NCBI GenBank assembly: GCA_050288085.1
Contig: JBNKDD010000051.1
Location: 1-25,519, forward strand
From: JBNKDD01 sp050288085
Lineage (GTDB): Bacteria; Chloroflexota; Anaerolineae; Aggregatilineales; UBA3940
Direction of reading: 5' to 3'
DNA: 25,519 bases
Of the stretch, positions 15,931-22,185 are shown piece after piece. Below the pieces are notes generated by a model. The model made no database searches, was not told where the DNA came from, and saw only the letters and a list, made by a program, of their open reading frames with translations. Each line of letters starts with the position of its first letter. The stretch's first letter is position 1. A program made the position numbers and the translations under genes.

Positions 15931-16095
15931 TCATCCACGCGGGAAAATATCGAATAGAACCGCCAGCGCGGCCACAATCAATAGTACGGTCACCAAAGCC
16001 AGTACCGTCAGCAGCGCCGGAACCACCCACTTAAAAACAAGCGAATCCTGTTCAATACGAGTTGCTTTTTGAACTTGCTTACGCTCTTCAGACAT
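15931..16095 (-). CDS. Small single-helix membrane protein (54 aa)
   Basis: A short open frame of 54 codons plus TGA (15931-15933). The ATG at 16095 is preceded by GGAGG at 6 nt. The protein has a charged, hydrophilic N-terminus of about 18 residues (MSEERKQVQKATRIEQDS), a long hydrophobic stretch (about 19-48, starting LVFKWVVPALLTVLAL) and a short end FDIFPRG. The stop is close to the strong ribosome-binding site of the seven-helix gene (13 nt between stop and TTG), so the two are probably cotranslated. A near-consensus promoter 27-55 nt upstream serves this gene first. I know no family for it; a small subunit or assembly partner of the downstream membrane proteins is the simplest inference. 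Confidence 0.78.
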   Translation of the reverse strand: MSEERKQVQKATRIEQDSLVFKWVVPALLTVLALVTVLLIVAALAVLFDIFPRG

Positions 16096-16121
16096 TCGCA
16101 TCCTCCGGTGAAATTCTGCTT

Positions 16122-16150
16122 ATTTTATCTAAATCTTAGCATAGTGACAA
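16122..16150 (-). promoter_or_regulatory. Sigma-70-type promoter of the PucC operon
   Basis: On the minus strand, TTGTCA (16145-16150), exactly 17 nt and TAAAAT (16122-16127): five of six consensus bases at both boxes. The predicted start is about 20 nt before the 54-aa protein's ATG. It is the best-matching promoter I found in the window. Confidence 0.65.
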
Positions 16151-16192
16151 TATTATATAGATTTTGATAGATTTTCTCTCCATCTAGAACTG

Positions 16193-16220
16193 TTGGCAAA
16201 CCCGATCAAGGTAAGATAAA
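16193..16220 (+). promoter_or_regulatory. Candidate promoter of the 108-aa protein gene
   Basis: TTGGCA (16193-16198), a 16-nt spacer and GATAAA (16215-16220), 30 nt before the ATG at 16251. Five of six and four of six consensus bases, so moderate support only. Confidence 0.42.
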
Positions 16221-16250
16221 GTAAGCTCAATTACAGCAAGAGGGGGAATT

Positions 16251-16577
16251 ATGGGTTTACTTGACAGCCTGAGAAAAGCATTCGGTGGTGGCAGAGAGTC
16301 GTGTGATGAGGGTCTGTACTTTTACATCAAACCGGATGGTACCGACGAGATCGTACGTCTGCGCCTGGAGTCAAAATATGATCTCAACCAGGATTATGAA
16401 ACCGGGGGCTATATCAGCCGCAAGGAAGTTGTCTCGCCACGCACATTCAAGCGGGCCAGTGCCGTCTTCCACTTTAGCCGCAGCCGCGAACTGGTCAATT
16501 GTGATCTTACCGGCGGGAAGTTAGTCACCAAAGAGGAATGGTTGGCCCAGCAAACACCGGGCGAAGAACCACAGTAA
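16251..16577 (+). CDS. Conserved hypothetical small protein, Chloroflexota-type
   Basis: The 108-aa protein starts MGLLDSLRKAFGGGRE after a strong AGAGGGGGA ribosome-binding site. It has GLYFYIKPDGTDEIVRLRLE, an acidic YDLNQDYETGGYISRKEVV segment and a strand-rich FKRASAVFHFSRSRELVNCD part, then LTGGKLVTKEEW. From memory this resembles short conserved proteins found mainly in Chloroflexota, in which two Cys pairs often give a zinc-ribbon-like core. Here the Cys pairs are not visible (only C18 and C84), so metal binding is not supported. No membrane segment or signal peptide. Function unknown. It is monocistronic and ends in a hairpin shared with the convergent pentapeptide gene. Confidence 0.72.
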   Translation: MGLLDSLRKAFGGGRESCDEGLYFYIKPDGTDEIVRLRLESKYDLNQDYETGGYISRKEVVSPRTFKRASAVFHFSRSRELVNCDLTGGKLVTKEEWLAQQTPGEEPQ

Positions 16578-16583
16578 AAAGGA

Positions 16584-16608
16584 AAGGGCGACCGGATTGG
16601 TCGCCCTT
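16584..16608. terminator. Bidirectional terminator between convergent genes
   Basis: Perfect 10-bp stem AAGGGCGACC (16584-16593) / GGTCGCCCTT (16599-16608), loop GGATT. On the minus strand it is followed by the T-rich TCCTTTTTAC, so it terminates the pentapeptide gene well; for the plus-strand gene the T run is poor. Its core resembles the hairpin at 20203-20224. Confidence 0.75.
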
Positions 16609-16629
16609 CGTGATTCAAACCTGAGCCAG

Positions 16630-17322
16630 CTAGCGATACCGGGCCTGCCCGTCGCCGTAATCATCCAGCGAGACGCCGTAAAACTCCGCCATCTGAATTG
16701 GGTCACGAACGTCAATTTCGAGGAACTGCGCCATCTCATAGTCACCCGACAGATTATAGCGCCCATCATACACCTTACCGTGCGGCAAAATACACCCCTG
16801 AAGCGAAGCGGCCTGCATGAGCTGGCGCTCGGTCAGGTTGGCCCGTTCCAGGTTGGCATTCCCCAGGCGTGCACCCTCAAAATCTGCGCCGCGCAAATCC
16901 GCCCCATGCAGGTTAGATTCGATCAAAATGGCGCCGGTCAGATGTGCCCCACTCAGATTGGTTTCTTGCAGGTCCGCATTGTTGACCGTCGCATTACGCA
17001 GCTTGGCCCGTTCCAGGTTAGCGCGTTGCAAATTTGCCCCGGCCAACTGAGCACCCAGCAGAATAGCCATCGCCAGATTGGCCTCGGCCAGGTAAGCCCC
17101 ACCAAGCCGCGCCTCGCGTAGATTCGCGCCAACCAGTGTGCCATCGTTGAGCCAACCGCGTACCCACAGCTTTTCCAGCAGTTGGAGCGCCGTGCGATTA
17201 TCCGAAGTTCGGATTAACTCGACTATCTCGGTTTTCTCATCGATGACTTCTTCGGTTGTTTCCTCTACTTTACTGATTAACCGTTCTACGATTCCCCGTA
17301 ATCGTGCTGTTGATGTCGTCAT
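16630..17322 (-). CDS. Pentapeptide-repeat protein
   Basis: The 230-aa protein has an N-terminal helical region with Glu-rich KVEETTEEVIDEK (about 1-55), then about 20 pentapeptide repeats of A(N/D)LxX type (about 61-165: GANLREARLGGAYLAEANLA and similar), which fold into a right-handed quadrilateral beta-helix. A C-terminal non-repeat part (about 176-218, LPHGKVYDGRYNLSGDYEMA) resembles the tails of other bacterial pentapeptide proteins. There is no signal peptide, so it is probably cytoplasmic. Some family members (Qnr, MfpA) mimic DNA and bind gyrase, but most have no known role, and nothing here singles out the Qnr subgroup. It is transcribed alone toward the 16584-16608 terminator. Confidence 0.88.
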   Translation of the reverse strand: MTTSTARLRGIVERLISKVEETTEEVIDEKTEIVELIRTSDNRTALQLLEKLWVRGWLNDGTLVGANLREARLGGAYLAEANLAMAILLGAQLAGANLQRANLERAKLRNATVNNADLQETNLSGAHLTGAILIESNLHGADLRGADFEGARLGNANLERANLTERQLMQAASLQGCILPHGKVYDGRYNLSGDYEMAQFLEIDVRDPIQMAEFYGVSLDDYGDGQARYR

Positions 17323-17500
17323 TCAAGAATCACCTGGATGATGGATGGGATAAAGCCAATAATAACCTTTGATAAGCCTACGATAGCATACTTGGCTTGA
17401 AATTTAAAGCACCTAACAAAAATGTAAACAAATTGTAGTATTTAGATTCAGGGAGCAGCACGGTTATCTTACATCACAATTCGACCTTCACCAACTAAAT

Positions 17501-18325
17501 TTATGGTTTTCCAACGGTAAATTCCGTCGTGAAGTCATTGACCTGCAAAATATAGCTGCCCGATTCCAGGTCATGAATTATGGTCGACTCCTCGAATTCG
17601 GTGATAACCATTGTGCACATCACACCATCGGGGAGCGACCTCCCGACAGTCAGATGGATAACATTAGCCTGGCGGCGTTCCCTGACCACCTGTAAATAGC
17701 CAACACAACCATCGGGGATCGTCCCCTTGATATTCACCTGGACGGCGGGCGGGACCATAGTTGTCTCCTCCACCTCTGCCGACTCGATAGTCGCCAGATC
17801 GGTCAGTGGGCCTTCGGTGTTCCCTTGATCGTCGGATGGCATATCCGGCAGGATGTTGTCCGTGTCAAAGGTGAAGGTATCCGTCACTCCATTGACATCG
17901 ACCGTATACGTCCCGGCAGGCAGACCGTACACATCCAACGGGATATTCTCCTGAAAAGGAACCTCAGCCTCGGTACATTCCATATCCTCCGGGCGGACTG
18001 TCGTGATCGTCACGTTGAAGGTGTTACCATCACGCTTCTGGCTGATCTGATCAACCCGCGTGCAGCCGTCAGGTACATAACCCTGCGCCGCGACGTGTAC
18101 TTGCAGCGGGAATGATTCCAGCATTAATATCTGGATGCTTTCAACCACCGCCTCACCTCTTATCACTGGCCCCTCAATCGGAGGGAGTTCCTCAGCAGGG
18201 GGCACCGGGTCATCGGAGCTAACTGGGGAATTCGGGTCAACGGTTGGATTGCTGTCATCAGGAGCAGAAGCACAGGCCGCCATCACCAACAGAGAAAAAG
18301 TGACTGCGAATAGCATTCTTTTCAT
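17501..18325 (-). CDS. Lipoprotein with two tandem copies of an unnamed Cys-containing beta domain
   Basis: The 274-aa protein has a signal peptide with a lipobox-like MAAC (C18), then a Pro/Ser/Asp-rich linker (about 19-56). Two related domains follow: about 60-153 and 179-271. Each contains a PDGC motif (C88, C207), a second Cys about 30 residues later (C117 in DMECTE, C237 in GVMCTM), and a GxYxVDVNG/GSYILQVND strand followed by TxTFTF/TTEFTV. The matching Cys positions suggest one disulfide per domain. I do not recognise the domain; the fold is probably immunoglobulin-like. It should sit on the outer face of the cytoplasmic membrane. It is divergent from the glycosyltransferase gene, with 67 bp between them. 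Confidence 0.75.
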   Translation of the reverse strand: MKRMLFAVTFSLLVMAACASAPDDSNPTVDPNSPVSSDDPVPPAEELPPIEGPVIRGEAVVESIQILMLESFPLQVHVAAQGYVPDGCTRVDQISQKRDGNTFNVTITTVRPEDMECTEAEVPFQENIPLDVYGLPAGTYTVDVNGVTDTFTFDTDNILPDMPSDDQGNTEGPLTDLATIESAEVEETTMVPPAVQVNIKGTIPDGCVGYLQVVRERRQANVIHLTVGRSLPDGVMCTMVITEFEESTIIHDLESGSYILQVNDFTTEFTVGKP

Positions 18326-18392
18326 GGTTCGTGTAACCTTTCTCTACACTACACTAGCTATCTTCATTAATTTTAACGTCTGAGGCTAACCA

Positions 18393-20147
18393 ATGGTTCC
18401 AGATCGTATCAAAACATCTCCCCGGCTGCGCGACGGCCTGATCGTGCTGGCCTGTATTTTGACCCAGTTCACCTATCTCCTGGTGGCGAGATATGGGTTC
18501 AATCGCTTTGGCTTCCCTTTAGACGACGCCTGGATTTACCAGACCTACGCCCGCAACCTGGCCGAGATTGGTCAATGGGCTTTTATCCCGGACGTACCTA
18601 GCACCGGCTCGACCTCGATCTTATGGACTCCGCTGCTGGTACCGGGTCACTGGCTGCCGGTTGATCCCCGCTGGTGGACACAGACTATGGGCCTGCTGAC
18701 GCTGATCGCCATCGCGCTGGGCGGGGCACGCCTGGTCAAGGATGATCGCCCCATGCTGTCATTGGCGGTAGGATTGGCGCTGGCCTTCGAATGGCATCTG
18801 GTCTGGGCGGCTGCCTCCGGCATGGAAACCGGCTTATTCGCTGCCCTGCTGATCTGGTTCTGGGTATGGCTGCGACGTAACGATCCCGCCCAACGTCATC
18901 ACCGCTGGTTCAACGGCCTGATATTGGGGTTGTGGGGTGGAATCCTGTTATTGGCCCGGCCCGAAGGCGTCCTTGCGATGGGAGCAGCCGGATTGTATGG
19001 GCTGCTGGTCAAACCGCGTGATCTACCTGATCTACCATCCCCTATCGAAGCCGAGCCAGAACCTGAAGCGGTGACTGAGGCTGCTTCAGAATCAGAAGCC
19101 GTACCTTTATCGGAACCAACGCCAGAAGAAGTCAAAGCGATATCGGAGACAGAAGGTATAGCAAATACCGAACCGGAAGATGAAACTCCAGCAGAGAATT
19201 CCAAACCGGTCAAACGCCACCGTTACTTCTGGAAGCGGCTGCTGTGGGCAGTGATGGCCGGGGTCGGATTTACCGCCATGCTTCTCCCGTTCTTTGGCTT
19301 GAACTTAGTGATCAGCGGGAAAATCTGGCCCAATACTTTTTACGCCAAGCAGACCGAATATGCAGCATTGTGGGCAACCCCCTATCTACTGCGATTTTTC
19401 CAGCAGGCTTCTGTGACCTTCATCGGTGCACAGATTCTTCTGATTCCCGGCCTGATCTATATTGTCTGGAAAGACATCCGCCAGCGTAACTGGTTGATGC
19501 TCGTACCCTGGGGATGGGCATTATTGCATTGGGCGGTCTATGCAGCTCGGCTCCCGGTAGATTATCAGCATGGACGATATGCCATGCCGGTCGTTCCCCT
19601 GATCGTGATCTACGGGTTGCGCGGCCTATTTGACCTGATCCGCCTGCGCCATCACAACCAAACCATCCGGCTGACCAGTCTGGCCTGGGCGCTGACAGTG
19701 CTGATCTTGTTCCCGGCCTTCTTCGGAGCGTTGGGGGCACCTGCCTATGGCCGCGACGTGACCTTTATCGAGGATCAGATGGTGGCGGCAGCAAAGTGGT
19801 TAGAAGCCGAAACCGATCCCGACGTGGTGATCGCCGCTCACGACATCGGTGCGTTGGGATACTTCGCCCCCCGCCCCTTGATCGATCTGGCCGGGCTGGT
19901 ATCACCCGACGTGATCCCCTTTATGCACAATGACGAGGAACTGGCTCGCTACATCCTACGCGGTCAGGCCGATTACCTGATTGTCTTCCCCAAATGGAAC
20001 AACTCGTATCGCAAGTTGACCACTAATCCGCATTTCTGCCCGGTCTGGCATGGCCCACCATCTCCCCTGGGGGCGCTGACCATCTACCAGGTTCGCTTCA
20101 GTAATAACTGCCCGGTAGAGATGCGGGCCGCAAATCTACCGGACTAA
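18393..20147 (+). CDS. GT-C fold integral membrane glycosyltransferase-like protein
   Basis: The 584-aa protein has about 11 membrane helices. The first external loop carries FGFPLDDAWIYQTYARNLAE: the DD pair (44-45) after helix 1 matches the catalytic acidic site of GT-C glycosyltransferases (ArnT/PMT/GT39-like), which use polyprenyl-phosphate sugars. A second typical motif is LLLARPEGVLAM (185-196). The last part (from about 455) is a soluble external domain with AHDIGALGYFAPRPLIDLAGLVSP, a segment seen often in such bacterial proteins. A very acidic, Pro/Glu/Ser-rich insert (about 215-272) interrupts the membrane part between two helices. The donor and acceptor are unknown. It likely adds sugars to envelope polymers or proteins on the outer face of the membrane. 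Confidence 0.82.
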   Translation: MVPDRIKTSPRLRDGLIVLACILTQFTYLLVARYGFNRFGFPLDDAWIYQTYARNLAEIGQWAFIPDVPSTGSTSILWTPLLVPGHWLPVDPRWWTQTMGLLTLIAIALGGARLVKDDRPMLSLAVGLALAFEWHLVWAAASGMETGLFAALLIWFWVWLRRNDPAQRHHRWFNGLILGLWGGILLLARPEGVLAMGAAGLYGLLVKPRDLPDLPSPIEAEPEPEAVTEAASESEAVPLSEPTPEEVKAISETEGIANTEPEDETPAENSKPVKRHRYFWKRLLWAVMAGVGFTAMLLPFFGLNLVISGKIWPNTFYAKQTEYAALWATPYLLRFFQQASVTFIGAQILLIPGLIYIVWKDIRQRNWLMLVPWGWALLHWAVYAARLPVDYQHGRYAMPVVPLIVIYGLRGLFDLIRLRHHNQTIRLTSLAWALTVLILFPAFFGALGAPAYGRDVTFIEDQMVAAAKWLEAETDPDVVIAAHDIGALGYFAPRPLIDLAGLVSPDVIPFMHNDEELARYILRGQADYLIVFPKWNNSYRKLTTNPHFCPVWHGPPSPLGALTIYQVRFSNNCPVEMRAANLPD

Positions 20148-20202
20148 TACAAGTAGTAGGGGATACCAGAAAGATAGATATCCACCATTCGTGAATTTCG
20201 TA

Positions 20203-20224
20203 GGGGCGACTGGTCAGTCGCCCC
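20203..20224. terminator. Hairpin between convergent genes, repeat-like
   Basis: GGGGCGACTG (20203-20212) / CAGTCGCCCC (20215-20224): a 9-bp stem with a GGTC tetraloop. It lies between the glycosyltransferase and methyltransferase genes, which converge. No T run. The sequence is of the kind (GGGGCGAC...GTCGCCCC) that recurs between genes in several bacterial phyla, so it may be a dispersed palindromic element as well as a terminator. Confidence 0.55.
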
Positions 20225-20245
20225 AGAGCGAGACATGTCTTAACT

Positions 20246-21061
20246 CTACTTCGTCGAAACCATGCAGAAGAAATCAGTAGCCCCTTCATCCTTGCCGGTC
20301 AGCGAAGGGTAGAAGACAACCTTCTCAAATGCCACTAGCATCTGGCGATACGCATCTTCCGTATAAGTCTGATGCATCACCGTATAGGTTTGAACTTCCT
20401 CACAGCCTTCCACCAGGACATAGTAATTCGACATCTGGCGGCTCGCCTCAAAACTTGACTCCTGTAAACAAAGATGAGGCTTATTAGAGAACAGGCCGCT
20501 CTCGGCAGCGTACCAGCTAGGAGCTTGCCTGCCGTAACCTTCGAGAGCCTCTGCATGACTCACCTCAAGCAGCAGTTTCCCCCCTGGCTTGAGCGCTGCA
20601 TGAGCTTTGCCCACAATCGTCTTAACATCCTCCGGCGCGAAGGCGTTCAACTCGCCATAGACCAGCATCACCAGGTCATACCCACTGCCATAATCTTCGG
20701 TCACGATGCTTCCCAGCCGATAGGTACCGGCATGCTCACGCCGTGCATATTCAATCGATGCGGGCGATATATCGATCCCCAGGCAGGTATGACCCAACCT
20801 CGTCAGCCGGTCCATATACAGCCCTGGCCCGCACCCCAGGTCAAGGATCGAGGCAGGCTTTGCCCCCAACACCTGACGGTGAATCCAGTCTACATGCTCA
20901 TCAATGATCGGCAGGCGGCGGCTGGCCGCATCATGATCCTGCGTAAGATGTTCTTGCAGCATCCGGCGGCTAAAGTCCGGATCGTGCCAGGGGATTTTCT
21001 TCCACTCGGTTACAGTTTGATGTCGATTCAGCATAAATCTAACCAGTGATTGGTTTTCCAC
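20246..21061 (-). CDS. SAM-dependent class I methyltransferase
   Basis: The 271-aa protein has the class I motif I SILDLGCGPGLYMDRL (71-86) and an acidic residue at the end of strand 2 (GIDISPASIEYARRE, D97), then YDLVMLVYGELNAF as motif IV region and LKPGGKLLLEVS-like strand 5 (ALKPGGKLLLEV). The family transfers a methyl group from S-adenosylmethionine; the substrate is unknown. GTG at 21061 is preceded by GGAG (21070-21073) at 8 nt; an ATG 10 codons inside has no clear site. A leader region with a 25-codon ORF, an intrinsic terminator and competing repeats lies directly upstream and probably controls it. Confidence 0.88.
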   Translation of the reverse strand: MENQSLVRFMLNRHQTVTEWKKIPWHDPDFSRRMLQEHLTQDHDAASRRLPIIDEHVDWIHRQVLGAKPASILDLGCGPGLYMDRLTRLGHTCLGIDISPASIEYARREHAGTYRLGSIVTEDYGSGYDLVMLVYGELNAFAPEDVKTIVGKAHAALKPGGKLLLEVSHAEALEGYGRQAPSWYAAESGLFSNKPHLCLQESSFEASRQMSNYYVLVEGCEEVQTYTVMHQTYTEDAYRQMLVAFEKVVFYPSLTGKDEGATDFFCMVSTK

Positions 21062-21094
21062 GTTTCAGTCTCCAATTGATTGACTTCTGAGAAA

Positions 21095-21219
21095 CTTCTG
21101 AGAGCGGGGATCAGGCCAATTAAAAACAGCCACGGGCGAACGCTCGCGGCTGCATCATAGGCCAAAGAAGCAGTTAATAGCTAACGGCTGCTAGCAGATA
21201 TCCGGAGCGCTCTCAGAAG
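21095..21219 (-). promoter_or_regulatory. Candidate transcription attenuator: long-range inverted repeat around a terminator
   Basis: The arms 21208-21219 and 21095-21106 are a perfect 12-bp inverted repeat that encloses the intrinsic terminator at 21122-21152 and the 3' half of the 25-codon ORF. A second, partial copy of the lower arm (ACTTCTGAGA at 21083-21092, repeated at 21094-21103) could compete. A short sequence in the ORF end (AGCAGCC on the minus strand, 21186-21192) is also complementary, with one G-U pair, to the terminator 3' arm (21125-21131). Mutually exclusive structures of this kind are the hallmark of attenuation, but no folding calculation was run. Confidence 0.45.
21122..21152 (-). 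terminator. Intrinsic terminator in the leader of the methyltransferase gene
   Basis: On the minus strand, CAGCCGCGAGC (21152-21142) pairs with GCCCGTGGCTG-type arm down to 21127, with one mismatch and one G-U pair and a GTTC loop, followed by five T residues (A 21122-21126 on the plus strand). It lies between the 25-codon ORF stop and the methyltransferase start. Confidence 0.75.
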
Positions 21220-21258
21220 ATTGATGTTTACTGAACTTGATTGTTTTATTTCACACAT
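21181..21258 (-). CDS. Putative 25-aa leader peptide
   Basis: ATG at 21258 is preceded by AAAGGAGG with a 7-nt spacer, among the strongest ribosome-binding sites in the window. The product is MCEIKQSSSVNI followed by NLLRALRISASSR (25 aa), rich in Ser (6) and Arg (3). It ends 28 nt before the intrinsic terminator. The size, position and repeats suggest a leader peptide whose translation affects the structure downstream. A weak promoter, TTGAGT-18-TTTTAT, may lie about 20-50 nt upstream of the ribosome-binding site. Alternatives are a short functional peptide with its own terminator, or a non-coding RNA with a chance ORF. No known family is recognised. Confidence 0.5.
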   Translation of the reverse strand: MCEIKQSSSVNINLLRALRISASSR

Positions 21259-21335
21259 TGGAGCACCTCCTTTCATCTGCCGAATAAAAATTTCCGCCAA
21301 CATTTTAACTCAACCAGATGAGAGCGCAAAAAGAG

Positions 21336-21794
21336 CTATTTTCTCCAGCGATGGTATGCCATACCAAAGACCCCGGTTATCTCACCCCATCTGATAACCA
21401 GCTTTTGACCTTCTTCTGTGTACCAATCCTTTTCAATAGCTGAATGACATTGCTCACCTAAACCCCGGCGAGTATGGTGACAGTACCGGCATTCCAGGGG
21501 TTGAAGATCCGTTCCATGCAATTCGCAGCGGCCATCCCACAAGAAAGTACAACCCTGACCGGCAAATATCTGTAAAGCCACATAACCTTCGTTTCCCTTG
21601 AACGCGGGTGAAAGCACCCCAAAGGTTAACTCAGGGGATAACTCCAACATCATGCGACCGGCATAACCGGCATCAATTACCCTTGCTGCCTCATCAACTG
21701 TCCACCAGCCTGGGCGTTGACAATAATTCAGGCATATTTCACATGAACACGGTTTAGAGGAAGGATATTTCTGCTCCAGGTTAACTCCACTCAT
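21336..21794 (-). CDS. Cys-rich protein, YkgJ-like (possible metal or Fe-S binding)
   Basis: The 152-aa protein has nine cysteines in two groups. The N-terminal group is CSCEICLNYC (C16, C18, C21, C25). The second is GCTFLWDGRCELHGTDLQPL followed by ECRYCHH (C82, C90, C102, C105) and C116. The second part matches the YkgJ (CxxCxxCC) family pattern, in which C-x-F-L-x-x-x-x-C-x-I-Y-x-x-R-P-x-x-C-R binds zinc or an iron-sulfur cluster. The N-terminal pattern departs from the usual C-x2-C-x2-CC. No signal peptide or membrane segment, so it is cytoplasmic. Function unknown. It stands alone, upstream of the leader region; cotranscription with the methyltransferase is unlikely given the terminator between them. 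Confidence 0.7.
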   Translation of the reverse strand: MSGVNLEQKYPSSKPCSCEICLNYCQRPGWWTVDEAARVIDAGYAGRMMLELSPELTFGVLSPAFKGNEGYVALQIFAGQGCTFLWDGRCELHGTDLQPLECRYCHHTRRGLGEQCHSAIEKDWYTEEGQKLVIRWGEITGVFGMAYHRWRK

Positions 21795-21847
21795 TTAACA
21801 TTCCACCAGGACAACAAACGCCTTGCCGATATGCTCCTCGATATCAA

Positions 21848-21876
21848 TTGCCCAAGCACAACAGCGCGATTATAAT
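21848..21876 (+). promoter_or_regulatory. Candidate distal promoter
   Basis: TTGCCC (21848-21853), exactly 17 nt, and a perfect TATAAT (21871-21876). It points toward the response regulator but lies 310 nt upstream, so it would give a long leader or a separate small RNA. Confidence 0.4.
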
Positions 21877-22048
21877 CTGGCATCATAGTATATATTGGCA
21901 GAATGAAGAAGGGGGGAATGATTTTGCCCTACTACTGAGTCAGATATTATCAGATTTATATAATTAAACTACTTCTTTCTGATGACGGCGATTGAAGCCA
22001 GAATTCTGAAAAACCCTTACCTTTTATGTAACTCCCTTAAAATCCTTT

Positions 22049-22077
22049 TTGACCATAGTACCCGGCTGTGGTAGACT
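22049..22077 (+). promoter_or_regulatory. Promoter of the two-component operon
   Basis: TTGACC (22049-22054), a 17-nt spacer and TAGACT (22072-22077) with a TGG extended -10 just upstream. The predicted start (near 22084) is about 100 nt before the response regulator ATG. Confidence 0.6.
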
Positions 22078-22089
22078 GATTTAGGAGTG

Positions 22090-22119
22090 GTACATAAGTA
22101 CTACTAAGTACCGAAGTAC
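22090..22119 (+). promoter_or_regulatory. GTAC-repeat cluster, possible operator
   Basis: Four GTAC cores start at 22090, 22098, 22108 and 22116, spaced 8, 10 and 8 nt, symmetric about the centre; a fifth is inside the promoter spacer at 22058. TACTACT (22099-22105) matches the NarL-type heptamer TACYNMT. The block lies just downstream of the predicted transcription start, a place suited to repression or autoregulation. Confidence 0.45.
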
Positions 22120-22185
22120 CAGGCAAAGGATAGCTTTCTCTCCTATCAACCTTTCTACAATCGAGTATAGTATTAGAGGCTGGCG

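Larger units (their letters stand above)
21795..22185 (+). other. 390-bp intergenic region with promoters and GTAC repeats
   Basis: Divergent spacer between the Cys-rich protein gene and the response regulator gene. It contains two plus-strand promoter candidates (21848-21876 and 22049-22077), five GTAC motifs (22058, and four at 22090-22119) and an AT-rich stretch (about 21940-22010) with the palindrome CAGAATTCTG near 22000. No ORF with a credible ribosome-binding site was found. Confidence 0.6.

Noticed and set aside
16597..17121. Long plus-strand open frame (174 codons) with repeated LGQV/FQV-like units opposite the pentapeptide gene
   Set aside because: The periodicity is the antisense image of the pentapeptide repeats; there is no ribosome-binding site and the minus-strand protein is clearly the real family member.
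21902..21938. Short plus-strand ORF (11 codons) near a GGGGGG stretch in the intergenic region
   Set aside because: The purine run lies inside the ORF and almost touches the internal ATG, too close to act as a ribosome-binding site; no terminator or repeats around it.
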